DNA of 64,000 nt from Thysanoteuthis rhombus (lineage: Eukaryota; Mollusca; Cephalopoda; Oegopsida; Thysanoteuthidae): the NCBI GenBank assembly GCA_963457665.1, contig OY735209.1, positions 57,736,519-57,800,518 of the forward strand, in the 5' to 3' direction. Made by a program: the position numbers and the translations under genes. Under the pieces are notes generated by a model. The model was not told where the DNA came from and did not search any database. It was given only the letters and a program-made list of their open reading frames with translations. Of this stretch, positions 53,852-64,000 are shown in pieces (the stretch's first letter is position 1; each line of letters opens with the position of its first letter).

Positions 53852-56800
53852 CTGATTCATGTTCAAGAGAAATTAACAGTGGTAATGACAGCAGTTAGAT
53901 AAATAATAGTAAATGGGAAACTGATTGATTTTACAAGAAAGTAAACTTTCTCCTTTGAAATGAACATTTAAAAAAGTCCTTTTTCTAGAGTCATCAACAT
54001 TTAAGAAAAAGTGAAGTCAATATGGATATAGAACTTCCCACAACTCGTAAGAAGGCCTCAGTCTGATAATCTATACAATTTGGCTTGGGACATTAGAAGT
54101 TTTTTTTTTGTTTTTTTTTAAACAAACTACAATAGTCAGTGATGTATTGGAGAAAAATACAAGTTTATTGTTGTTAATCAGGTATGATATTACATCAAAA
54201 AGATGAAATCATTAGTCATAAATATTCAGAAATGTTCACAGTAAAATTAAAAGTTGCAGGAATTGCCAAGTAACACTAGAAAATGGACTCAGCAAACAAA
54301 GTTTCAATTCTAGTTGTGATGGCTTATGTCACTTTTGTACTCATATCATTGAAATAAGACATGAATCCAACTTTCCTGGCACCAAGTCCTATCGCTAGTT
54401 AGTTTGACCATAGACTTGTACTGGCTTGCCATGATGGTAGACAGTTTGCAAATAGGTGAAGGATTCTTCCCTGCAACTAGTAGGACTTGTACTCCACCTG
54501 CTGTATGATAATTGGAGTAGACAGGGGTAAACACTGAGTAACTCTCTTTGCTTACTGAAATGCCTTGAAAGGACAAGATAACAGACTGACAGCCCAGTCC
54601 AGAATGGCAGATAAGGGTATGATCCCAAATTGAGATAATTAAATGATTTTACCACTAATCTAAATGCTGAGGAGGTTAACAGGCTGCATTAAGTATTTAG
54701 GCATTCAAGCCACGTCTACTTCAACTGTTGATAATTACAAAACTGAAAAGTGAATAGATTATATGGATAAGTAAGAGAGACGGAGAAGAAGGACGGTATA
54801 AATAAAACAGATGTAAGGTTTCAGATTCAATACAATGTCACCTATAAAATATTCTTTTATTGATCATTAAGAATGTGAAAAGCTCTTTTCAAAGAAACAG
54901 ATTTTTGTCTATAGAGCATGGCATAAATGACAATTTTTCCTAAGAGAAATGAAGTTTTATGCGTAGAAAAGATAAATATCTCTGAAAGCAATACGGAAGA
55001 GATTAACAAACCATAGATATACAACACTGACTTCATTTATCTATATTCAATTTTTTTTTGTATGCAAGCTTTCCCATTTGTAATCAATGATGTTAAATGA
55101 TGAAAGATCTATACAAATAAAATCAGAGTGAATTAAACTGATGAAAGTAATTGACAGGAATTACCAGTATGTAAATGATACTGTTTTCACATCCAGCAAA
55201 TGAGACAAAATTTCAACAAAATCAATTCTGGGGGCAGTATTTCTTCTTTTTATTTTATTTACTGTGACAATTATCAAATACGGCGCCCTTTGAATTTACA
55301 GATATTATTCAGCATAAAATGCCGTTTCCTTTCGTAATGACAATGTTTTTAAAAGAATGAATGTTCCTTAAATCGAGTAAATAACAAAGATGTGTATAAC
55401 ATTTTACAGTTTTAGCCATCCATAAATATAGACAGACTGCCTTTTTAGTGTTCTCAATGACTAATTTGAAAATTATTGAGCAAACAAGTCTGTTTATTAC
55501 TTCTGATGAATTCATGTGCAAACATGATAAAGTCATATGCAAAAAAATTAGTTCATAAATTTAATCACTCATCTTAAAGACAAATCGAAAGCAAATAGAA
55601 TCCAATAGCATTTGAAAAGCTAATTCTTTCCTTTTTACATTCAAATTTTTAAATTCATAAAGATCAATAAAACCATAGTAGCTAGTTTCATATAATTTAC
55701 TTTTTAAATATAAATAGGTAGTTTTGCCTTCAAGATTGATATAATATATTTAATGTTTATCAAACTATCTCAATCAAGTGAAAGTACCAATTTGACCTTA
55801 GATTGACAGAGGGTAACAGACACAAAAAAAAAATCTCAATTTTCTAGTTATTGTTATACATCAATTGATTTTTCCTTCCCCTAACAACTTCAATCCTAGC
55901 AGTGACACATTTGTATGACTAATTCAGTTATACTCAACTTCTGTTGGATCTTCAAAATTGAAAGTTTGAATGAATCATACATCAAAAGATTCATTTTGTG
56001 GTGAGTTACTTAGCCAATAACACAAACTATGCAATATTTTTGTAGCAAATTGAAATTTTGTTATGAATGGTGATAGCAATTGACCTTCAGGTTGTATTGA
56101 TATACTATAAACATTATTGATACTACTATGTTTTTTCTGATAGATTAAAATGACAAAAAAAAAAAAAAATATCAAACAACCTATGATAAGCAGCTATAAT
56201 ATAAAATTAAGTTAAAAAATGAACAGGTTTAAGGATTGAAGAGAGAAAAAACATGATATGATTGAACAAACTGATTATAATTCATTAACATAAATTAGTT
56301 GGCTACAAAAAAGATAATGGAATTGATATCTTTGGATGATGTACAATTGATCTTCAATGAAACAAAACATATTCTTGAAAATAATTTTCCAAGAGATCAA
56401 GAGAAAATGAAATGAAAATTCTGATAAACACTTGAAGAGGGATTCCAGCATTTTTGAAATCAATAAGCTACTACTTTTCAATTTTTTTTCAAGCATTTAA
56501 ATTGTTTGGAATAAAAAAAATGAATTCATTTTTATTCACTCTGTTATTCTTTTAATTTTATTCATGTTCAGATGAAATTTTACATTTTTGGTGCAGCTTC
56601 TGGCTCGTGCTTCAGTCATTAATTTTTAAAAATCTTAAAAATGTTCAGCTTGTAGTTGCTCTGTAGAACACACAATTCAAATGAATTAAAATTCTTTTTG
56701 GATAATTTGATGAAGGGAATATAGACACTATTGTTGGAGAAAACTTATTACAAGTAACTTTGATGCATTGTGCAAACACTCAATAATATCAATCAAGTTC

Positions 56801-56915
56801 ATATCCACCATTATAAAAATTATGGCTGGCTTTCATTTTATTCTTATCTGTTCATTAAATGAAGTGAAGTAAATCATTATTATTCATTTTTTGCAACAAT
56901 TTATCTTCATTGTAA

Positions 56916-57234
56916 TAGTTGCTTTTTATTGCAATTAAACTCAGGCTGGGTTCCCTTCAGCAGTGAGTAGATAAATTATCAGTGCAGATCAGAATAAAGA
57001 ATAAGTTCCAGGTGAAAATTGAACAAAGGTTTGATTTTGACGGGTACTTGCCACTGAGTTTCAGTAGTAAGAACGGTTGCATATTAAGCAGGACCCCCCC
57101 CCCCTCACTGGCATACAAGGTTTGTGAGGTCAATTCTCACCTGGAAGTTACCCTTTATTCAAATTCACAGTTAATTCATCAACTGCTGGAGAGAACCCAG
57201 CCTGAGTTTAGTTATAATAAAAAGCAACAACAAT
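56916..57234. mobile_element. fold-back MITE, copy 1, about 320 bp
   Basis: The left half from TAGTTGCTTTTTATTGCAAT, AACTCAGGCTGGGTT and TTCCAGGTGAAAATTGA pairs with the right half (AACCCAGCCTGAGTTTAG, TCAATTCTCACCTGGAA, ATAAAAAGCAACAAC). Nearly the whole element is one palindrome with a C-rich centre (57,093-57,103). Confidence 0.78.
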
Positions 57235-57337
57235 TAATGAAATGATGAAGGTAAACAGTAACAAAAAATCATTAGTATTACTGGGTTATTAAACATTAAT
57301 AATTTTTGACAAGAATTTCTTCCATCTTAATTTTAGT

Positions 57338-57655
57338 TGCTCTTCATTGCAACTACTCACTCCATCAGTATACTGTCATTAGTGAACAGTGCAGATCAAA
57401 AATTAAGAATAAGCTCTCAGTTAGACTCAAGCTCACATCCCTTTTACCTTGTGACCTCCGCCCCTATGAACTAACATAGAATCATCTAAAAAAACTTACT
57501 TTCTTCTAAAGTAACATAGTAATTATTGTGTACAAAAACATTGAAGGAATCAAGTTAGAATCTTCACTCAAGCTTATACTTTATTTACGATCTGTGCTGT
57601 TTACTCACTGGAATAGCTTGATGGCCTGAGTAGTTACAATTGAAAGCAACAGAAA
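57338..57655. mobile_element. fold-back MITE, copy 2, about 318 bp
   Basis: TAGTTGCTCTTCATTGCAAC TACTCA and CAGTGCAGATCAAAAATTAA G pair with TGAGTAGTTACAATTGAAAG C and CTTTATTTACGATCTGTGCT G. The phrase CAGTGCAGATCA..AAGAATAAG is shared with copy 1, 100 bp away. Confidence 0.7.
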
Positions 57656-58703
57656 TCAAAATGAAACAAATACTAGTCAAAAATCAATAATGGTTGACAA
57701 TGATTCATATGATGAAGATATAAATCGAGATAATATTACTACTATTACTGAGTTGTTACATACGAGTAGCACCAACAACAAATTTAGAATTCCAACACTA
57801 CGAATTAATGTATGTATGAACTAACATAACATCAAATTGAAAAAAAAAAAAAAAACCCAGCTTTTTTTCAAACATTCTAGTTTACATTCTGGTGAACATA
57901 AACATTAAGGTTCAACAGTTTCTAAAAGAGAATTTGTGTTCATAGAAAAGGAACAATTTTTGCTCATTTGACAAGATGATACTTCTAAACAAGTGTATAA
58001 CATTATGCAATGAATCATTAAAAGTTATAATACAAAAGATTAAAACAAATATTCGTATCATTTATCACTTTGTTATTTAACTAAGGCAATTGTATGTGTA
58101 CATACTTTCCATGAGCATGTAACAAATAAATCTTGAACTTGAACATCTGTAATATATTTATACCAGAAAATCTCATTTTAAAACATAATACTTTACATTT
58201 GTATGCTGCACCATTGGTTGTACATATTAATATATATAACAAATAAAATGAAGTAAATAAAAAAAAACTCATAGAAAAATAGGAAAAAAAACTCATATAT
58301 GTATTGCCACTAAAATCAACAAAAATCAAACAGAAAAAAAACAAAAAAAAAACAAACTATGTGCACATTTTTTGGTGTAAGTAAAAGCCACAACTAAAAA
58401 TTAGGTGGAGATTAAGAAATGATCAGAAAATAAATAAACAACAAGTGATAAAAAGAGCATTCCAACCTGAAAGCCCACAGACAGAGAGAAAGAGAGATTA
58501 ATGAAAAGTGAAAAAGTTATTGTGTTCCATTGGACCCCACAAGCGATAAGATTTCATGTTTAAGTTGGCTCTAGAGATTTTTCAACAATGGTGATTGGCT
58601 CAGCATGTTGGCCTATTAGATATTGCATATAGACAGTTGAATTTATTTCTCCTTGGAAATAAATGATCACTGGCTGCTTTTCTTGAAAAAATGATTAATA
58701 TTA

Positions 58704-58720
58704 ATATATATATATAAATA

Positions 58721-58751
<31 letters not shown>
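58704..58751. repeat. TA microsatellite
   Basis: About 23 TA units with two interruptions. Confidence 0.88.
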
Positions 58752-59260
58752 TTCAATTGCTTCCTTGGTTTAAGAAAATGAGTAACCACATATGATTATT
58801 TAGTCAAAATATACTTCAAGATAAATCTTTAATAGAAACTGATAAGGAGTTTATATCAAATTGAAAAAATTATATATTGTCCAAAATACTAAGATGAGTC
58901 ATTATTATTAATTCCATTGTAATTCTCATAAATCTTAGGATGAAAACAATTAGCATAGAGATCCTACTTCAAACACCATGAAAAATAACAAGAAATTTAG
59001 CTTAATATTTAATATAATAATTTGAAACTTGGTACTAGATGGACTTGCTACAAAACAAGACACTAATTGATTGAAATTATGTGCTTACTTGCACAAATTT
59101 GAATATTTACAGCAGAAGTTTACTGATCTATTTAAAAGTTTGTTTTATTAACATAAAATAATTGAAAATTTATAACAGTCCAGCGTTAGAGTGAAAAAAA
59201 TTCCCCCAGTTAGTGACAAATCTAATGATTGTGCTGAGACAACTTGACAAGGGATGTATA

Positions 59261-59586
59261 CAGTATCACCCATAAATGAGTACACCCTACGATTTAAAAA
59301 AAAAAGTTCATTTTCTCTTGAACCAAAAATAACGTTTTTTTATTATTTATAGAGGAATATTACACAATCAAAACAGATATTATCAGGTACTGTTTATGAC
59401 TAAACTCTATAGCATTGAAACTATGTGGTCAAAAAAATGAATATGTTGCCATCCGAAAATGAGTATACCCCAACAAAAAAATATTTTGGGCAACAGGGTT
59501 TCAATAATAAAATCCTGCAATGTTTGGTTTAGAAAATCAACTCACTAAAAAAATGGTAGGGGTGTACTCATTTGCAGGCGACACTG
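59261..59586. mobile_element. Tc1/mariner-like MITE, 326 bp, TA target duplication
   Basis: TA flanks both ends. TIRs CAGTATCACCCATAAATGAG TACACCC and (reverse complement) CAGTGTCGCCTGCAAATGAG TACACCCC. A third, internal copy of the end, TTGCCATCCGAAAATGAGTA TACCCC, sits near 59,443-59,471, as in IR/DR-type ends. No transposase. Confidence 0.85.
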
Positions 59587-60708
59587 TAAATATGATGATT
59601 TCATCATAACCTTGTCAAAACGTCACTAGGTATGAAAGTCTCATTTATCTTATGAAGAATTGTTTTTTATGCACTTGAACTTTTTGCAAATGAATAATTC
59701 CAATTATCATGTAAGTATTGAGCATGTAAATTATTTCTGTAAATTGAAAGAAAATCTCTCACATCTAATGTAGGTGATAAGTTAAGTTTTAAAAGTAATT
59801 TCCTTAGATAATTCTAATGATATGCACTTGGATGAAATAAATCATCAGAATTTTAAAAAAAGAAAAGAAAGGACCTATAATTTCTCCATTCCCAGACATG
59901 GGATTTGCAATCTGCAGGGAATATGATATAAAATAATTTGTCAGTGAAATCAATAAAGATATAATAACATCTTACTAATGTATTTAAAGTGCATACCGAG
60001 GTAATCATGGTTCCCAATTTCAGCAATAAATACTGCATCGTAACTACGGACTTTTTAACCATTATTGAAAAATCAAGATATAGGTGGCACCAAACTTGGA
60101 TTAGTACAATTGTTACAAAGGACTAAATATCAGGATTATACAACTCAAGGTAAACAAAATGCAGAGATGATGCAAAATACTTTGAAATGGCCAAAAATTC
60201 AGAAATTTTTATTATACCGGAATGATTATTGATACCCGAGACAGATATTGATTTTAGAGAGCACTTATGAAAGAATGCTTTGACTGTCTCTGGCAAAATC
60301 CATGCAGCCAACTAATATAATAAGATTTATTAAAATATCAGAATTATCAGGAGAGAAATAAGTTTACAAAATGAAATGTTCGCATAGCTGACATTGAAAT
60401 TTAATAAAAATGAAAACTTCATTCAAATTATGACAAGAAGAAAGATCCTAATACAGTTTAATAATAATTCTATAATAATAATGATGATTTAATAATAATT
60501 CTAATAAGCAAAAGAATCAACACAATTATCAAGTATGAGTATTGAACATAAATTATTTCAAAAAGTTTTTGAAATCTTTCAGTGAAGAAACTGTGCAAGA
60601 GTTCTTTAGTAAAGAAGAAAAAAAAAATTTACTATACAAATACATTTCATCTAAAATGATTTTGTGATATTTTCCACTATTAAAAGAATGTCTGAACATA
60701 CTGAAATG

Positions 60709-60714
60709 TATATA

Positions 60715-60777
<63 letters not shown>
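60709..60777. repeat. TA microsatellite
   Basis: About 34 TA units with one G interruption, followed by a short GT run. Confidence 0.93.
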
Positions 60778-60782
<5 letters not shown>

Positions 60783-61561
60783 TGTGTGTGTTGATTAAAT
60801 GTGGAAATTTGGTCTACAACAATGGTTAAACCATCATTTCACTATTTCAGCTCATCAGATAGTGTAATTAGGCCTACATATTATTTATATACTATAGGAA
60901 ATTACTTCCACATTGATTTGAAATGTGACAATTGGAGTAAATTGTAATTATTTACCTTTCAACACATATGATACTGCTATACGTAAACATTACGTTTACA
61001 ATATAAGTAATTGCTTTTATTTTTTCAACGATTATTTAAGGGTGATCCGGTATATACAGTTTTATTTGTTTGTATATTTAAAAAGCATTATTTGTTTAGG
61101 TTATTCCATCTTAAATTTACATTATTAGCATGTTTTTAAGCATGCTTTTAATTTTTTATTATCTTGTTTCGTATACAAAGAATTTTTTTGTTTTTTGGAT
61201 GTTCAAAGGCTTTAAAAGTCATATGACATTGTAGTATTTTATATTATTTTAATCTTCTTTAAAATTTTTCAGGTTTGTTTTTGAAAAGATTCTATCATTT
61301 GGTCAAGTCATTTTATGTTGGATTCCTATTACTAACTTGGTTTTGACATTTCTAATTCATTATTTTTTTTTTTCATTTTTTATGGTTGTTCTGGAGTTGA
61401 AGAAAGTTTTTTTTTTTGCGGGGTATTACATTTGAGGGTTCAAATCTTTAGAGTTCTTTAAAGAGTATCTGGTTTTGTGTCTGCACTTCACTCCTATTGT
61501 CTCAACTCAAAGTATTGTGCACTACTTGAACAATGATATTTCAGATAGATATATACAACTT

Positions 61562-61564
<3 letters not shown>

Positions 61565-61623
<59 letters not shown>
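61565..61623. repeat. TA microsatellite
   Basis: About 29 uninterrupted TA units. Confidence 0.93.
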
Positions 61624-61626
<3 letters not shown>

Positions 61627-61823
61627 TTGGAAGCTTTACAGCTTTGAACACTAACAATGTAAAAGAATTTTTCAAAATTTTTGTCATTCCAGTCAATCGA
61701 ATATCTGATAATGCGAGTTATGTAAGCTTATCAGAGGATTTTATATTTTACACAGAATTAGATATAATTTTACTATGTGTGAATTCATCTTGTTGAGATC
61801 ATCAGTCGTTTACCATGTAACAT

Positions 61824-61892
61824 TTGATCTGAAATTATCACAGTATAATGTTCAATCCAAGTGATTAAGACTCATCAAATTTAATGTATCGA
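61824..61892 (+). repeat. shared 70-bp segment, copy 2
   Basis: TTTGATCTGAAATTATCACA GTATAATGTTCAATCCAAGT GATTAAGACTCATCAAATTT aligns with 48,531-48,595. Likely the end of the same mariner-like family. Confidence 0.45.
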
Positions 61893-62453
61893 CAAAGAAG
61901 GACTCATACATTATATTGTGTTTTAATATATCATAAGTAAAGATCAAATAAAAAGGTTGCAGCATAATTAGAACCCAGGTGAAGACTACAATAACCTGTA
62001 TCATTATTTTTCTATAGGTCTCAACTTTCATGTATTTGGAGAACTTAGTTTTGTGTAAGTAAATTAAACTACGATTATATAAGCATGCTTATCAAGTATA
62101 TCTGGTATTTTATTGTAATCAATGAAATTTTAGGATCTCAATAATTTCTAAAAATTCATTTTTCTTCTCTTCCTAAAGATAGTGGAATCAAATCATTACT
62201 AATGGTCCGTTTGGTGCCAACCTTATCAAATGACCAGCTGTGAAATCTGCCACCCATTGGTCAAGCAAAGCAAACGAGGAGGAACACAACAACAATCGGT
62301 ACAACAACAAAGACATCCACAACAACCACAGTAGGGGATAGAGAAGAAAAGAAGAAAAAAAAAAACAAAAAATGTTGGAGATGGAAAGAGAAAAGAAAAA
62401 AAAAAAAAAGAGAGAGAGAGATATAGAGAAAGTGGTTTAGTCCTGAAACTTAC

Positions 62454-62474
62454 GTGAACTCAGTCCAATGTCAT
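62454..62474 (-). CDS. RALGAPB: candidate 21-nt microexon upstream of E1
   Basis: A 21-nt segment is bounded by a good acceptor (pyrimidine run, then TATGCAG) and a perfect GTAAGT donor. It fits phase 1 on both sides, exactly what E1 requires, and would add the residues DIGLSS plus flanking split codons just before the conserved [11 protein letters not shown] region. It lies 9.8 kb upstream of E1. Homologues carry a short variable linker at this point. A chance pair of splice sites cannot be excluded without RNA. Confidence 0.5.
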
Positions 62475-64000
62475 CTGCATACAAAAACAGTGCATGCTTT
62501 AAGATCATCATTGTTGCCAATCATGGCCAGCACATACAGATGCAATTTAATAGAACAGACTAAAGTAGTAACAAAGCATCCAAATAAAAGTAGTAGACAA
62601 TGGAAGTAGAAGAATCAAGGGATCAGAGGAAGAAATTCAATTGTTTGTTTAATTTTGCTAACACGCAGAACATTTAATCTTCAAAAGTTAACTTTATCAA
62701 GTTACGTTTAACTACTTTTTGTCTGAATTTTGTTAGATGTGGTGTTATAATCATTGTATGAGTTTCAGTTGAACTATTTTCCCTGTCTTTTTTGCTTATT
62801 TACCACAATGTTTCAGCTGTGTATCCTCTGGCCTTCCTCAGGTATCAGAATGTTTTCCATTGACTTCTTTGCTAGCCTCATGACCTACTATTGAGCTTTG
62901 CATGCACTTGCTTCTCTTGGGCCATGTCCACAGAATACCTGGTTCATAGCCTGCTCCTTTCTGATTAGTGGTTCCTACAAGCTATTCATGTCAATACTCA
63001 GTCTGCTGATTGAGTTATCTGAGCATAGTATGAAATCTGGAGAGTAAACAGCTGAAACATGAAAAACAAACAACAAAGACAAGGAAAATAATCTGTCTAA
63101 ACCAGATACAATGATAAATATATAATTTCTCTGCTAAAAATGCCTTATAATGTCAAGTTGACAATATGAAAGATCAAAGTAGAATATAAATTGGAATAGT
63201 TTATAACTTAGTTTGCCAACTGAACCTTTCAACACCTCTAGTGCCAGCATTTGGGGGGGGAGTCTAACAGGTAAAGTAGCAAAAATGGTAATTGATGCCC
63301 TTTGGCATTGAACATGTTGAGACAATAGATTAACCAACAGTGAAAAACCACATCTTTCAGGGTTTTTTTTAAAAAAATTCCAGTTTGAAACACTTCTTTC
63401 ATTCTGTTATTACCATTATCAGTTGATACATTTAAAAGCTTCTGAAATGAATATCCCCCCCGATAAATTCAACAATCCTACACAGAACTCATTTTGACAG
63501 TATCACCACTGAATATCCATCGATACAAATATTTAAAGATGAACTCTTAAAACAAACGGCTCTCATTCATTTTAGTTTCTTTTCAACTTAGACATGAATT
63601 ACTGATGCTTGACCATATATCTTTTATAATAATTCTTTTATTTTTTTACTTCATGTTTTGGAAAGTAAGAGAAGTTTGAAAGTCACAATCAGACTGAACA
63701 ATAAATATCTACACATTAACATTATTTGGCTTGCTACTAGTTTACTGATATTAAATACTGTTCTAACATACATCAAATAGTGTTATTCGTCAAAGGGAAG
63801 TTTTACGGAGTGTGAGATGTAAACAAAGAGTTATGACCACCAAGGGACTATAACTAAAAAAGATCCAAGGAATATTTTTGGTTCAAAGAATGGAATTGTG
63901 GTTTTACTAAAAAGTTTTCTATTTCCCCGATTGATAAAGCTACAGTCACATTATTCACCAATGTTTTACCCCTAGTGAATAGATGTATTACAAAAAAAAA
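62475..64000 (-). other. right flank, presumed RALGAPB intron
   Basis: Contains a Penelope-like relic at 62,802-63,060. I could not find the preceding coding exon (expected to encode the block around LLLFLLQINDILLAPP of the vertebrate protein), so it must lie beyond the window. Confidence 0.65.
62802..63062 (-). mobile_element. Penelope-like terminal motif relic, copy 2
   Basis: Minus strand reads CCTGAGGAAGGCCAGAGG, then ACAGCTGAAACATTGTGGT, close to the CTGATGA-stem-GAAAC hammerhead core and GTTGTGG phrase of Penelope-type terminal repeats. ACAGCTGAAACATG recurs in opposite orientation at 63,049-63,062. The core is mutated (CTGAGGA) and the second stem does not close cleanly. Confidence 0.42.

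Larger units (their letters stand above)
52680..62453 (-). other. 9.8 kb intron upstream of E1 (boundary depends on the microexon calls)
   Basis: Contains a pogo-like element, two fold-back MITEs, a Tc1-like MITE, three TA microsatellites, a shared mariner-like segment and the 12-nt microexon candidate. Stretches 53,900-56,900 and 57,850-59,200 show no element I can support apart from microsatellites and a GC-richer patch at 54,360-54,620. Confidence 0.7.

Noticed and set aside
63134..63337. Possible missing upstream RALGAPB exon (67-codon minus-strand frame)
   Set aside because: The translation shows none of the expected block around QINDILLAPP, and no phase-1 donor fits.
1..64000. CRISPR array, prokaryotic operon or phage system
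   Set aside because: Spliced metazoan exons, long AT-rich introns, microsatellites and eukaryotic transposons dominate; no regularly spaced repeat-spacer structure was seen.

Overview
The window is AT-rich nuclear DNA from an animal. It has long introns, GT-AG spliced exons, dense AT microsatellites and many decayed transposons. Nearly all of it lies inside one protein-coding gene on the minus strand. I recognise this gene as RALGAPB, the beta (non-catalytic, scaffolding) subunit of the heterodimeric Ral GTPase-activating protein. The encoded protein is clearly homologous to the vertebrate one but diverged enough that I read the host as an invertebrate. I cannot name the phylum from sequence alone.

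Layout. Transcription runs from right to left. The N-terminal exons (about 190 residues, judged from my memory of the human protein) lie beyond the right end. From 52,679 down to position 1 I placed 26 coding exons (3,926 nt, about 1,308 codons). All have GT/AG borders and the reading phase is continuous through every junction. The last exon runs off the left edge a few codons before the expected stop. Two candidate microexons (62,454-62,474 and 53,840-53,851) would also fit the phase. The C-terminal exons at 1-7,963 encode the Rap/Ral-GAP-like domain. The two longest introns bounded by firm exons (18,248-28,412 and 32,400-41,076), the 9.8 kb upstream intron (52,680-62,453) and the right flank hold most of the repeats.

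Repeat landscape. I can support RTE-type LINE fragments (one 5-prime-inverted, twin-priming-like); tRNA-derived SINE pieces; three hAT-like miniature elements with 8-bp target duplications, one of them perfect; TA-flanked Tc1/mariner/pogo-like elements, including one whose ends resemble vertebrate Tigger-type ends; two adjacent fold-back elements; a 0.54 kb inverted-repeat element; relics resembling Penelope-type terminal motifs; a decayed satellite-like tandem array; a nearly 600-bp pure purine tract; and two interspersed families I cannot assign (a ~400-bp family with three copies and a GTATATGCC-ended family with six). No second convincing gene, rRNA, functional tRNA or CRISPR array was found. 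Most open frames outside the listed exons are chance AT-rich frames or transposon remains.

The window therefore shows one housekeeping signalling gene serving as a host for transposons. The points most worth checking are the symmetric 72-nt exon and the microexons (possible alternative splicing), the 102-bp intron with a weak donor inside the GAP domain, and the unclassified repeat families.
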